The notes under the pieces were generated by a model, which was given only the letters and a program-made list of their open reading frames with translations, was not told the origin of the DNA and made no database searches. Positions 35,146 through 44,529 of a DNA stretch of 63,298 nt are shown here, in pieces (position 1 is the stretch's first letter; every line of letters begins with the position of its first letter). The position numbers and the translations under genes were made by a program. Source of the DNA: Rhodococcus sp. HM1 (GTDB taxonomy: Bacteria; Actinomycetota; Actinomycetes; Mycobacteriales; Mycobacteriaceae); assembly GCF_023218075.1 (NCBI RefSeq), contig NZ_JALPTB010000039.1, positions 1 to 63,298 of the forward strand, written 5' to 3'.

Positions 35146-36308
35146 GCGCGATGCGCACCCACCTGCCCCGCATCGCCGTCGCCGCGATCCTCCTGGTCGC
35201 GGTGGGCATCCTCGCGCTCGTCCACCAGTCGTACCGGGGCGGCTTCGCTTCCGGTGTCACCGTGACCGTGGAGACCGGCCGGGCCGGGCTCGTCCTGGAC
35301 CCCGGCGCGCTGGTCAAGCGGCACGGCGTCCAGGTGGGCACGGTGGCCGCGGTCCACCCGTCGCCGACGGGCGCGGTCGTCGAACTGAGCCTGTTCCCCG
35401 GCGACGCCACCCGTATCCCGGCCGACGTCGGCGCCGACATACGCGCGACCACCGTGTTCGGCGCGAAGTTCGTCTCCCTCACCGACCCCGTCCACCCGAC
35501 CGGCGAACACCTGCGCGAGGGGTCGGTCCTGCGCGCCGCGAACGTCACGGTCGAGACGAACTCGGTGTTCGAATCCCTGACGTCGGTGCTGCACGCCGTC
35601 GACCCGGCCGAACTGAACCAGACGCTCGGTGCCGCCGCGACCGCCCTGCGCGGCCGCGGAGACGATCTCGGCACCGCACTCGACGACACCGGCACGATTC
35701 TCGCCCAGGTGAATCCGCGCACGGATGTCCTCGGAGAGGATCTCGCGGCGACACGGTCCGTCGCCGGCACCTACACCGAGGCCGCACCGGCCCTGCTCGA
35801 CTCGCTCGGCAATCTCACCGTCACCGCCCGCTCCGTCGTCGACCGGGCCGAGGATCTCGACGCGATGCTGCTGTCGGTGATCGGCCTGACCGACACCGGG
35901 GTCGGCGTGCTCGAACCGAACGGACCGGCGATCGTCGGCGTGCTCGATCTGCTGCGGCCCACCGCATCCGTGCTCGAGGAGTATTCGCCCGTGCTGACCT
36001 GCTTCTTCCAAGGCGCCGACCAGGCCCGGTTGCTCGCCGAACCGGCCTCCGGCGGCAACGGCAGTTCGATGATGCTCAACTCGTCGCTGCTGCTCGGCTC
36101 CGACCCGTACGAGTACCCGCGCAACCTGCCGGTGGTCGCGGCGACCGGCGGACCGCGGTGCGGCGCCCTGCCCGTCGTCACCGCCGCCGAGTCGCCGGCC
36201 CCGTACGTGGTGGCGAACACCGGCGCGAACCCGTTCGAGGCGGGCAACACGAGCCCGGTGTTCGTGCCCGGCTCGATCCTCGAACTCCTGCAGGGGCCCG
36301 CCCGGTGA
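35142..36308 (+). CDS. MCE family protein MceA, second mce operon
   Basis: A 388-residue subunit. The membrane helix is at about 10-30, then an MCE domain with TGRAGLVLDPGALVKRHGVQVGTV and TTVFGAKFVSL. EEYSPVLTCF and GGPRCGALPV repeat the conserved MceA tail. I chose the GTG that overlaps the yrbEB stop as GTGA; an ATG three codons later is possible. It is the MceA position by order and by sequence. Confidence 0.93.
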   Translation: MSAMRTHLPRIAVAAILLVAVGILALVHQSYRGGFASGVTVTVETGRAGLVLDPGALVKRHGVQVGTVAAVHPSPTGAVVELSLFPGDATRIPADVGADIRATTVFGAKFVSLTDPVHPTGEHLREGSVLRAANVTVETNSVFESLTSVLHAVDPAELNQTLGAAATALRGRGDDLGTALDDTGTILAQVNPRTDVLGEDLAATRSVAGTYTEAAPALLDSLGNLTVTARSVVDRAEDLDAMLLSVIGLTDTGVGVLEPNGPAIVGVLDLLRPTASVLEEYSPVLTCFFQGADQARLLAEPASGGNGSSMMLNSSLLLGSDPYEYPRNLPVVAATGGPRCGALPVVTAAESPAPYVVANTGANPFEAGNTSPVFVPGSILELLQGPAR

Positions 36309-37321
36309 CCCGCACCGCGATCGCCGCGGCGGCCTACGCGCTGGTGATGCTCACGATCCTCGGCGCGCTGTTCGTCGTGTTCGGGCAGATGCGATTCCAG
36401 GACTACACGCGCTACCACGCGGTGTTCGAGGACGTATCCGGACTACGCACAGGACAATTCGTGCGCGTGGCCGGCGTGGAGGTCGGCCGCATCACGTCCG
36501 TCGAGTTCACCGACGGCAACCGGATCGCGGTGACACTGGACGTCGAGGACGTCTACACCCCGACCCGCGCGACCCGCGCGACCGTCCGGTACCTCAACCT
36601 CGTGGGCGACCGGTACCTGGAACTGGCCGACGGTCCCGGCGATACGACACCGCTCGGCGCCGGTGGCGTGATCGACATCGACCACACCTCCCCAGCCCTC
36701 GATCTGGACGTGCTGATCGGCAGTTTCAAGCCGCTGTTCCGCGCACTCGATCCGCAACAGGTCAACCAGCTGTCCGCCGATCTCATCTCGGTTCTGCAGG
36801 GTCAGGGCGGCACGGTCGAGTCGATCCTGCAGCACACCGCGTCGCTCACCTCCACCATCGCCGACCGCGACCGTCTCGTCGGCGACGTCGTCACGAATCT
36901 GAATTCGGTACTCGCGACCATGGCCGAGCACCGCGACGAGTTCGACGTCTCCCTCGACCGCGCACAGCAACTCGCGGATCGGCTCGCGCAGGACGGCGCG
37001 CTCGTCGCCGAATCCGTCGCGTACATCGACGCGTCGGCCTCCTCGCTCGCGCAACTGCTCACCGTGTCGCGCGACCCCCTGGCCGGCGACATCGTCGAAG
37101 CCGGACATCTTGCCGCGCAGCTCAACTCGCGCAGCGACACCATCGAGAGCCTCGCGACGCGCCTGCCCGACGCCTACGCCGCACTCACCCGGCTCGGCGC
37201 GTACGGCGGGTTCTTCAACTACTACCTGTGCGGCCTGCAGATCAAGCTCAGCGACCCCAGCGGCAACACCGTCACCTCACCGCTGTTCGGGCAGACGACG
37301 GGCAGGTGCGCACCGGCATGA
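36305..37321 (+). CDS. MCE family protein MceB, second mce operon
   Basis: A 338-residue subunit. GTG start overlapping the mceA stop. Membrane helix at about 5-26, MCE domain with VSGLRTGQFVRVAGVEVGRI and YLNLVGDRYLEL. The tail has NYYLCGLQIKL and GRCAPA with the two MceB cysteines. Closest to MceB of the first operon, with about the same length. Confidence 0.93.
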   Translation: MTRTAIAAAAYALVMLTILGALFVVFGQMRFQDYTRYHAVFEDVSGLRTGQFVRVAGVEVGRITSVEFTDGNRIAVTLDVEDVYTPTRATRATVRYLNLVGDRYLELADGPGDTTPLGAGGVIDIDHTSPALDLDVLIGSFKPLFRALDPQQVNQLSADLISVLQGQGGTVESILQHTASLTSTIADRDRLVGDVVTNLNSVLATMAEHRDEFDVSLDRAQQLADRLAQDGALVAESVAYIDASASSLAQLLTVSRDPLAGDIVEAGHLAAQLNSRSDTIESLATRLPDAYAALTRLGAYGGFFNYYLCGLQIKLSDPSGNTVTSPLFGQTTGRCAPA

Positions 37322-38334
37322 CCCGTCGATTCCGTGAGATGAACCAGGTCCGCATCGGGGTGATCGGAACGGTCGCGCTCGTCGTGCTCGTGCTCGCCGC
37401 CCTGAACTTCGGGTCGTTGCCGGGCGTCGACACCGGCCGCACCTACCACGCCCGGTTCGTCGACGCAGGCGGGCTGAACACCGGTGACGCCGTGCAGGTT
37501 TCGGGAAAGGATGCCGGGCGGGTCTCCGCTGTCGAGATCGACGGCGACGCCGTGCGGGTGAGCTTCACCGTCGACGACCGGGTCGTGCTGGGCACCGACA
37601 CCACCGTGGAGATCGCGACCGCCACCGCGCTCGGCGCCCGGATGCTACGGGTCCGGCCCGCCGGCCCCGGCGAGGAGGCCGAGGGCACGACCTTCGACCT
37701 CGACCGCACCACCGCGCCCTACGAGCTCACCGAGGCGCTCGGCGACCTCGCGACCACCGCCGCGGACATCGACACCGAGCAGGTCGCCGAATCGATGCGG
37801 GTGCTCTCGGACACGCTGCGCCGGACCCCGGACGACATCGGAGCGGCCCTGGACGGGGTGCAGCGGTTGTCCACCACGGTCGCCTCCCGCGACGAGTCGC
37901 TGCGTGCGCTCCTCGGCAACGCCGAACGGATCACCGCGGTGCTGGCCGAACGCAGCCGGCAGGTCGACGGGCTGATCGTCGACGCCGAGCTGATCCTGCG
38001 TGAGCTCGACACCCGGCAACGCTCGCTGGACACCCTGTTCGGCAACGTGAACGCGCTGTCGATCGAGCTGACGAACCTCGTGGCCGACAACGAAACCCAG
38101 CTCGCCCCGACCCTCGAGCAGGTCGACGCCGTGCTCGACGTGCTGACCCGCAACCGCGAGAACATCGCGCTCGCCATCGCGCGGCTCGGCCCGTACGCCA
38201 CCGAACTCGGTGAGGCCGTCGCCTCGGGCCCGTTCTTCAACTCCTACATCCAGAACCTGCTGCCGCCCGAGCTGATCGAACCGGCCCTGACCGACGCGCT
38301 CGAACGCGCCGGCGCCGGCGGAGGTACCCCGTGA
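37318..38334 (+). CDS. MCE family protein MceC, second mce operon
   Basis: A 338-residue subunit. ATG overlapping the mceB stop. After REMNQVRIGVIGT comes a membrane helix, then an MCE domain with AGGLNTGDAVQVSGKDAGRV. APYELTEALGDLATT and ASGPFFNSYIQNLLPP are typical MceC segments. An in-frame upstream extension is open but unsupported. Confidence 0.93.
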   Translation: MTRRFREMNQVRIGVIGTVALVVLVLAALNFGSLPGVDTGRTYHARFVDAGGLNTGDAVQVSGKDAGRVSAVEIDGDAVRVSFTVDDRVVLGTDTTVEIATATALGARMLRVRPAGPGEEAEGTTFDLDRTTAPYELTEALGDLATTAADIDTEQVAESMRVLSDTLRRTPDDIGAALDGVQRLSTTVASRDESLRALLGNAERITAVLAERSRQVDGLIVDAELILRELDTRQRSLDTLFGNVNALSIELTNLVADNETQLAPTLEQVDAVLDVLTRNRENIALAIARLGPYATELGEAVASGPFFNSYIQNLLPPELIEPALTDALERAGAGGGTP

Positions 38335-39539
38335 CCCGCATCCGGCCGCTGCTGCCCTGGCTGATCCCGTTCCTGGTGCTCGGCGTGATCGCCGTCGTGT
38401 CCTTCGGGATCGTGCCGTGGCGCTCCACGCACGAGTTCACCGCCGAATTCGCCTCCGCCCGTGGCCTGTACCCCGGCGACGACGTGCGCGTGATGGGCGT
38501 CGACGTCGGCCGCGTCACGCGCCTCGAGCCGGACGGCGACCGGGTACGCGTCACGTTCGAGATCGACGCGGACCGGCCGGTGCCCGCCGACGTGAGGGCC
38601 GCGGTGGTCGCGCCCACCCTCGTGTCGGCCCGGTTCGTGCAGCTCGCACCCGCCTACACCGGAGGACCACAACTCGATCCGGGTTCGACCATCCCGATCG
38701 AGCGCACCGCCGTGCCCGTCGAATGGGACGAGGTGACCCGGCAGCTCGCCGAACTGACCACCGAACTCGGTCCCGCCCCGGACGACCCGCAGGGACCGCT
38801 CGGCGAGGTCCTCGACGTCGCCGCGAGCAACGTCGAGGGGCAGGGCCTGGACCTGCGCGCGACCGCCGAGGAGTTGTCGGCGGCGTTGCGCACCGTCTCC
38901 GACGGTCGCGGCGACCTGTTCGCGGTCGTCCGCAACCTGCAGGTGTTCGTCGACGCACTGTCGGACAGTCGCGGGCAGATCGTCGCGTTCAACAACCGGA
39001 TGGCCTCGGTGACGCAGATCCTCGACGCGAACCGCGACGACATGGGCAGCGCGCTGGGCACGCTCGGCACCGCTCTCGGTGAGGTCGAACGGTTCGTGCG
39101 CGACAACCGCGAGCGCATCGGCGGCACCGTCGACCGGACCGCCGAACTCGCCGAGACGCTCGCGGCCCAGCGGGACGGAATCGCGCAGGTCCTGCACGTC
39201 GCTCCGACCGCGCTGTCCAATCTGCAGGGCATCTACCAGCCCGCCCACAACACGGTCGTCTCGGCGCTGGCGCTGACCAACTTCGCCAACCCGGTGCAGT
39301 TCATCTGCTCGGCGCTCGCGGCCGCGGAGGACGTCGACGCGCACACCGGGTCGGAACTGTGTGTGCAGCAACTCGGTCCGATCCTGCACCTGCTCGCCGT
39401 CGACTATCCGCCGATCATGATCAATCCGACCCGGGGTGTCGGCGCGCTGCCCGACCAGCTCGTGTACACCGAACCGGGACTGGTCCCGGTGTCCTCCGGC
39501 TCCGATCTCGAGGACCTGCTTCTTCCGGGAGGGCGATGA
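38331..39539 (+). CDS. MCE family protein MceD, second mce operon
   Basis: A 402-residue subunit. GTG start overlapping the mceC stop. Membrane helix at about 8-27, MCE domain with ARGLYPGDDVRVMGVDVGRV, then AVPVEWDEVTRQLAELTTELGP as in MceD of the first operon. The C-terminal tail is about 40 residues shorter than Mce4D. Confidence 0.93.
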   Translation: MTRIRPLLPWLIPFLVLGVIAVVSFGIVPWRSTHEFTAEFASARGLYPGDDVRVMGVDVGRVTRLEPDGDRVRVTFEIDADRPVPADVRAAVVAPTLVSARFVQLAPAYTGGPQLDPGSTIPIERTAVPVEWDEVTRQLAELTTELGPAPDDPQGPLGEVLDVAASNVEGQGLDLRATAEELSAALRTVSDGRGDLFAVVRNLQVFVDALSDSRGQIVAFNNRMASVTQILDANRDDMGSALGTLGTALGEVERFVRDNRERIGGTVDRTAELAETLAAQRDGIAQVLHVAPTALSNLQGIYQPAHNTVVSALALTNFANPVQFICSALAAAEDVDAHTGSELCVQQLGPILHLLAVDYPPIMINPTRGVGALPDQLVYTEPGLVPVSSGSDLEDLLLPGGR

Positions 39540-40651
39540 GAACCGCACGCGCGGCCCTGCTGCTGGTCCCGCTCGTCCTGGTGACGAGCGCGTGCGAGTG
39601 GCGCGGGGTCAACTCGCTGACGTTGCCGGGTACCCGCGGCCACGGCGACGGCGCCTACAGTGTCGATATCGAGATGCCGAACGTCACTACCCTCGAACGT
39701 AATTCGAGAGTCCGGGTCGCGGATGTCACGGTCGGCCGGGTGGACGACATCCGGCTCGACGGCGGTCACGCCGTGGTGACGGTGGTGCTCGACGGCGGCA
39801 CCGCACTGCCCGCGAACGCGACCGCGAAGATCGGGCAGACGAGCCTGCTCGGGTCGGCGCATCTCGAGCTCGCCCCGCCACTCACCGAATCGCCCACCGG
39901 CACACTGGAGGACGGTGACGTCATCCCCCTCGAGCGCGCCGGGCTGTTCCCCACCACCGAGCAGACCCTGTCGGCGTTGTCACTGGTGCTCAGCGGCGGT
40001 GGCCTGGCCCAGGCCCAGGAGATCTCCCGCGAGCTGAATCTCGCCCTGACCGGGCGCGAGGAGTCGGTGCGCGCCCTGCTCGGGCAGCTCGACGTCGCGC
40101 TCACCGGTCTCGACGATCAGAAGGCGCAGATCGTGGGGGCGATGGAATCCCTCGACGCGCTCGCGGTCGAGGTGTCCGCGCAGAACCAGGCGCTCGCCGA
40201 CGCCACCGATGCGCTCGCCCCGGCACTGGACGAATTGTCTTCTCGCCGCGACGATCTGACGCGGGCCTTGACGTCGCTCGGCGATCTGGGGCGGATCGCC
40301 GGCGACCTCGTCGACGCGTCCGGGGACGATGTCGTGGCGAATCTGCGTGATCTCGAGCCGGTGATGGCCTCGCTCACCGCGGCCGGGGATTCGCTCACCG
40401 AATCGCTCCGCTACCTGCTCACCTTCCCGTTCCCGATCGACACCTACCGCAATGCCGTGCGCGGCGACTACGCGAACGGCACGGTGATCCTGGACCTGAC
40501 GTTGCCGACGCTCGAGAATGCGCTGTTGCTCGGCACCCCGTTCGAGAACGCGCTCACCGGTCCGCCCGCCGCGATCCCGCCCGTCCCGACCGATGTGTCC
40601 GCCCCGGACCCGATGGGCCTGCTCGCCCAACTTCTGGGGGTTCCCCGATGA
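39536..40651 (+). CDS. MCE lipoprotein MceE, second mce operon
   Basis: A 371-residue lipoprotein. Signal peptide ends in TSAC with lipidated Cys20, then EWRGVNSLTLPGTRGHGDGAY, very similar to the other MceE here. The MCE domain has RVADVTVGRVDDI and AKIGQTSLLGSAHLEL. Start ATG overlaps the mceD stop. Confidence 0.94.
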   Translation: MRTARAALLLVPLVLVTSACEWRGVNSLTLPGTRGHGDGAYSVDIEMPNVTTLERNSRVRVADVTVGRVDDIRLDGGHAVVTVVLDGGTALPANATAKIGQTSLLGSAHLELAPPLTESPTGTLEDGDVIPLERAGLFPTTEQTLSALSLVLSGGGLAQAQEISRELNLALTGREESVRALLGQLDVALTGLDDQKAQIVGAMESLDALAVEVSAQNQALADATDALAPALDELSSRRDDLTRALTSLGDLGRIAGDLVDASGDDVVANLRDLEPVMASLTAAGDSLTESLRYLLTFPFPIDTYRNAVRGDYANGTVILDLTLPTLENALLLGTPFENALTGPPAAIPPVPTDVSAPDPMGLLAQLLGVPR

Positions 40652-41958
40652 TGCCGTCCGTCCGCAACCGGCTGATCGTGTTCCTCACGGTCGGTATCGC
40701 CGCGATCGTCGCCGTCGGCGTGTGGTTCGTGCAGGTGCCCGCGCAGCTCGGGATCGGCCGCTACGTGGTGCGCCTGGACCTCGCCGACGCGGGCGGTCTG
40801 TATCCGACCGCGAACGTCACCTATCGGGGCGTGACGATCGGCCGGGTCACCGAGGTCCGGATGACCGATGACGGCGCCGAAGCCACCCTGTCGCTCGACT
40901 CGTCGGTGCCCGTCCCGGCGTCGACCGCCGCCGAGATCCGCAGCATGTCGGCGATCGGTGAGCGCTATGTCGATCTCGTACCGGACGACGCGAACACTCC
41001 GTATCTGGCGGACGGCGACGTCCTGCCCCGCGACCGCGTGGCCCTGCCCGAACCGGTCGACCGGGCCATCGATCGGCTCGACGACACCCTGCAGGCGGTC
41101 GGGGCGGACCGGTTGGCCGTCCTGCTCGACGAGGCGCACACCGCGATCGGCGCGTCCGGCGACGACCTGCGGACACTGGTGGATTCGGCGACCGCGGTCG
41201 CCGGGGAGGGCGCCGACAACGCCGACGAGACCGGCGCGCTCATCGACGGCGCCGGTCCGCTGCTGCAGACCCAGATCGACTCGTCGTCCGCGATCGGGCA
41301 GTGGGCGTCGGCATTGGCCGGCACCACCGGCACGTTGCGCGATGCGGATCCGGACATGCGGGCGCTCGTCGACCGGGCCGCTCCCGCCGCCGACGAGGTC
41401 AGCGCGGGGTTCCAGCGCATCGAACCGACGCTGCCGCTGCTGCTCGCCAACCTCGTGTCGGTGGAACAGGTTGCCGCCGTCTACAACCCGGGCGTCGAAC
41501 AGATCCTTGTGCTGTTCCCGTCCATCATGGCGTCCACCCAGTCCGCGGCCCTGCCGAACGTCGACAATCCGTCGCAGAACACGTTCTTCGTCAACTCGTA
41601 CAACGACCCGCCGCCGTGCATCGAGGGGTTCCTGCCGCCCGAACAGCGCCGCTCCCCCACCGAACTCGATGTGCCGCAGACGCCGCCCGACCTGTATTGC
41701 AAGCTGCCGTCGGACGATCCGGTCGCGGTGCGCGGCGCCCGGAACCTGCCGTGCCTCGAATTCCCGGGCCTGCGCGGCGCGACGGTGCAGACCTGCCGGG
41801 AGCAGGCCGCGGAGCAGGGTGTCGCCGGGGCGGTCGCGGGAACCTACGATCCGATCACCGGGGTGTACACGGGCTCGGACGGAAAACGGTACGTGCAGGG
41901 AGATCTCGCGGGCGGCGCGCCGCGGACGCTGGAGGATCTGCTGCTGCCGACCGGGTAG
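40648..41958 (+). CDS. MCE family protein MceF, second mce operon
   Basis: A 436-residue subunit. ATG-ATG start overlapping the mceE stop. Membrane helix at about 8-27; MCE domain with AGGLYPTANVTYRGVTIGRV and MSAIGERYVDL. The Cys/Pro-rich tail PPPCIEGFLPPEQRRSP, DLYCKLPSDD and NLPCLEFPG repeats that of Mce4F. It is the last gene: no mas genes follow, only a terminator and a convergent oxidoreductase. Confidence 0.94.
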   Translation: MMPSVRNRLIVFLTVGIAAIVAVGVWFVQVPAQLGIGRYVVRLDLADAGGLYPTANVTYRGVTIGRVTEVRMTDDGAEATLSLDSSVPVPASTAAEIRSMSAIGERYVDLVPDDANTPYLADGDVLPRDRVALPEPVDRAIDRLDDTLQAVGADRLAVLLDEAHTAIGASGDDLRTLVDSATAVAGEGADNADETGALIDGAGPLLQTQIDSSSAIGQWASALAGTTGTLRDADPDMRALVDRAAPAADEVSAGFQRIEPTLPLLLANLVSVEQVAAVYNPGVEQILVLFPSIMASTQSAALPNVDNPSQNTFFVNSYNDPPPCIEGFLPPEQRRSPTELDVPQTPPDLYCKLPSDDPVAVRGARNLPCLEFPGLRGATVQTCREQAAEQGVAGAVAGTYDPITGVYTGSDGKRYVQGDLAGGAPRTLEDLLLPTG

Positions 41959-41961
41959 CCG

Positions 41962-41990
41962 CCGGTGCGGCGCGGAAAGCGCCGCACCGG
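41962..41990 (+). terminator. Terminator between second mce operon and oxidoreductase
   Basis: CCGGTGCGGCGC pairs perfectly with GCGCCGCACCGG (12 bp, loop GGAAA). It lies between two convergent stops and can end transcripts from both sides. Confidence 0.8.
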
Positions 41991-41997
41991 GCGGAGA

Positions 41998-43131
41998 TCA
42001 GGCGGTCGCGGCCTCGTTGAACTTTTCGAGCGTGCCGGTCGCCTCGAGGTACTCCTGCACCCAGCGTTCGATGACCGCGGAGGACTTCTCGACCTTGGTG
42101 AGCTGGCCGACGACCTGGCCGACGGGGTTGAACGCGACGTCGACGGTCTCGTCCGGGTACTTGTGGGTGGCGGCCACCGCCATACCGGACACCATGTACT
42201 GCAACGGCATTCCGAGCGGCTTCGGGTTGCCTTCCTTCTCCCATGCCTCGGTCCAGTCGTTCCGCAGCATGCGGCACGGTTTGCCGGTGAACGAGCGGCT
42301 GCGCACGGTGTCGCGGCTGGTGGCCTTCGCGTAGGCGGCCTGCTGGACGGGGGTGTTCTCCGCTTCCTCGACCATCAGCCACTGCGAACCGGACCACGCG
42401 CCCTGCGCGCCCAGCGCGAGCGCGGCGGCGATCTGCTGGCCGCTGCCGATGCCGCCGGCGGCCAGCACCGGGATCGGCGCGACCTCCTTGACGACCTGCG
42501 GCCACAGCACGATCGACCCGACCTCACCGCAGTGGCCGCCACCCTCGCCGCCCTGCGCGATGATGATGTCCACGCCGGCGTCGGCGTGCTTGCGGGCCTG
42601 CGCCGGCGAGCCGCACAGCGCGGCGACCTTGCGGCCGGAGTCGTGGATGTGGGCGATCATGTCCGCCGGCGGGGTGCCCAGCGCGTTGGCGATGAGAGTG
42701 ACCTTCGGATGCTGCAGCGCGACCTCGACCTGAGGGGTCGCGGTGGCCTCGGTCCAGCCGAGGAGCTGCAACGCGTTATCGTCACCGTCCTCGGACAGCG
42801 GCACGCCGTGGTCCAGGAGGATCTTGCGTCCGAAATCGAGAGTCTCCTGCGGCACCATCGACTGCAGCATCTTCGTGAGTTCTTCGGCGGACAGGTTCGA
42901 GTCCATGCCCTCGTACTTGTTCGGGATCACGATGTCGACGCCGTACGGGTGGTCGCCGATGTGCTCGTCGATCCAGTTCAGCTCCACTTCGAGCTGCTCG
43001 GGCGTGAACCCGACGGCGCCGAGGACGCCGAAGCCACCGGCCTTGGAGACGGCCACGACGACGTCGCGGCAGTGGGTGAACGCGAAGATGGGGAACTCGA
43101 TTCCGAGTTCGTCGCAGAGCGGGGTGTGCAT
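41998..43131 (-). CDS. NAD(P)H-dependent flavin oxidoreductase, nitronate monooxygenase family
   Basis: A 377-residue FMN-binding TIM-barrel protein. The family motif AQGGEGGGHCG is near residue 178, followed by PVLAAGGIGSGQQIAAALALGAQGAW. The ATG after GGAG gives N-terminus HTPLCDELGIEFPIFAF. A perfect KstR box lies 33-46 bases upstream, so it belongs to the sterol regulon. Some members of this family act in degradation of steroid rings C and D (IpdC), but this one is only a family-level match. A paralogue is at the right end of the window. Confidence 0.88.
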   Translation of the reverse strand: MHTPLCDELGIEFPIFAFTHCRDVVVAVSKAGGFGVLGAVGFTPEQLEVELNWIDEHIGDHPYGVDIVIPNKYEGMDSNLSAEELTKMLQSMVPQETLDFGRKILLDHGVPLSEDGDDNALQLLGWTEATATPQVEVALQHPKVTLIANALGTPPADMIAHIHDSGRKVAALCGSPAQARKHADAGVDIIIAQGGEGGGHCGEVGSIVLWPQVVKEVAPIPVLAAGGIGSGQQIAAALALGAQGAWSGSQWLMVEEAENTPVQQAAYAKATSRDTVRSRSFTGKPCRMLRNDWTEAWEKEGNPKPLGMPLQYMVSGMAVAATHKYPDETVDVAFNPVGQVVGQLTKVEKSSAVIERWVQEYLEATGTLEKFNEAATA

Positions 43132-43163
43132 TCGGCACTCCTTCGAGGACGCGAGTCGCATAT

Positions 43164-43177
43164 TGGAACGTGTTCTA
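43164..43177 (-). promoter_or_regulatory. KstR box of the flavin oxidoreductase gene
   Basis: TGGAACGTGTTCTA matches TnnAACnnGTTnnA at every fixed base, and its core is a near-perfect dyad. It stands 33 bases upstream of the start codon. Confidence 0.88.
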
Positions 43178-43222
43178 CTCTAGTTGCGACGCGTCGAAAT
43201 AGGGAGGCCCTTCGTCCACTCG

Positions 43223-43256
43223 CTCCCCGGGTGACGGCTTTCTGCCACCCGGGGAG
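43223..43256 (-). terminator. Terminator of the seven-gene operon
   Basis: CTCCCCGGGTG pairs perfectly with CACCCGGGGAG (11 bp, 12-base loop), starting 9 bases past the CoA-transferase stop on this strand. No T-run follows. Confidence 0.65.
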
Positions 43257-43265
43257 GCGAGGCGG

Positions 43266-44504
43266 TCAGATGGTGCCGGCGGCCTTCAACTCCGCCTGCT
43301 GCTGCTCGGTGAGACCGAGCAGGTCGCCCCACACCGCGGCGTTGTCGTAGCCGGCGATCGGTGCACCGGCACGACGCACGCCGCCGGGGGTTCCGGCGAG
43401 CACCGGGACGACGCCGGGACCGAGAACCTCGGAGCCGGTGCGCTCGTCGTGGTGTTCGACGAGCATGCCGCGCGCGCGGAACTGTTCGTCGGCGACGACC
43501 TCCGCGACGGTGTTGACCGGTCCGGCCACCACCCCGCTTGCCGCGAGGTGTTCGAGCAGGTCGTCGAGCTTCCACTGCGCCGCCCACGCGCCGATCAGGT
43601 CGTCGAGTTCGTCCTGGTGCACGCCGCGCGCGAGGTGATCGGCGAAGCGCACGTCGTCGGCCAGTTCCGGGCGGTCCATCGCGGCGCACAGCCGCCGGAA
43701 CACGGTGTCCTGGTTGGCGGCGATGACGATCCACATGTCGTCGCCGGTGCGGTACAGGTTGGACGGGGCGATGCCCTCGAGGCGGGTTCCCGACGGTCCA
43801 CGCACCACACCGGCGGTGTCGTAGTCGGGAATTACCGATTCCTGGATGGCCAGGCAGGATTCGGTGAGCGCGACGTCGACGACCTGCCCGCGGCCGGTGC
43901 GTGCGCGGGAGACGAGCGCCGCGAGGATGCCCTGGACGGCGAACATGCCGGCCAGGGAATCCCCGAGGGACAGCGCCAGCCGCGGCGGGGCCTGGCCCGG
44001 GTAGCCGTTGAGGTGCCGCAGCCCGGATTCCGCCTCGGCGACCGAGGCGTATCCCGCCTGTCCCGCCTTGGGGCCGGTCTGCCCGTAACCGGAGACGCGG
44101 GCCAGCACGATGCCGGGATTGATCCCGGACAGCACGTCGTAGCCGAGGCCCCACTTCTCGAGGGTGCCGGGACGGAAGTTCTCGACGATGACGTCCGACT
44201 CGGCGACCAGTCGCCGGAACAGGTCCTGTCCCTCGGGCGACCGCAGATCGAGGGTCACGCACCGCTTGTTGCGGGCGTGGACGGTCCAGAAGAACCGGTG
44301 CCCGTCCTTCTCGCCCTGCCCCCACGTGCGCAGCGGGTCGGGACGCTTCGGGTCCTCGATCTTGATGACGTCGGCGCCCATGTCGCCGAGCAGCCGCCCG
44401 GCGAACGGCCCGGCGATCAGGGTGCCCAGTTCGAGCACCCTGATCCCGTCGAGCGCGCCCGCTTGCGTCGCCGAGTTCTGCTGCGCCGAGTCGTGCTGTG
44501 TCAC
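43266..44504 (-). CDS. Class III CoA-transferase (CaiB/BaiF family)
   Basis: A 412-residue CoA-transferase. It has LDGIRVLELGTLIAGPFAGRLLGDMGADVIKIEDP, the family N-terminus, ARNKRCVTLDLRSPEGQ, and GPVNTVAEVVADEQFRARGML near the C-terminus. These enzymes move CoA between carboxylic acids through an aspartyl-CoA intermediate. The GTG start lies 25 bases after the aldehyde dehydrogenase stop. It is the last gene of the leftward seven-gene operon and could activate the acid made by the aldehyde dehydrogenase; that is inference. Confidence 0.9.
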   Translation of the reverse strand: MTQHDSAQQNSATQAGALDGIRVLELGTLIAGPFAGRLLGDMGADVIKIEDPKRPDPLRTWGQGEKDGHRFFWTVHARNKRCVTLDLRSPEGQDLFRRLVAESDVIVENFRPGTLEKWGLGYDVLSGINPGIVLARVSGYGQTGPKAGQAGYASVAEAESGLRHLNGYPGQAPPRLALSLGDSLAGMFAVQGILAALVSRARTGRGQVVDVALTESCLAIQESVIPDYDTAGVVRGPSGTRLEGIAPSNLYRTGDDMWIVIAANQDTVFRRLCAAMDRPELADDVRFADHLARGVHQDELDDLIGAWAAQWKLDDLLEHLAASGVVAGPVNTVAEVVADEQFRARGMLVEHHDERTGSEVLGPGVVPVLAGTPGGVRRAGAPIAGYDNAAVWGDLLGLTEQQQAELKAAGTI

Positions 44505-44529
44505 TGCCGTATTCCGTTCGTCTCGCGGG

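Noticed and set aside
41463-41476. TGGAACAGGTTGCC resembling a KstR box
   Set aside because: It is inside the mceF coding sequence, not near a promoter, and lacks the final A and the symmetry.
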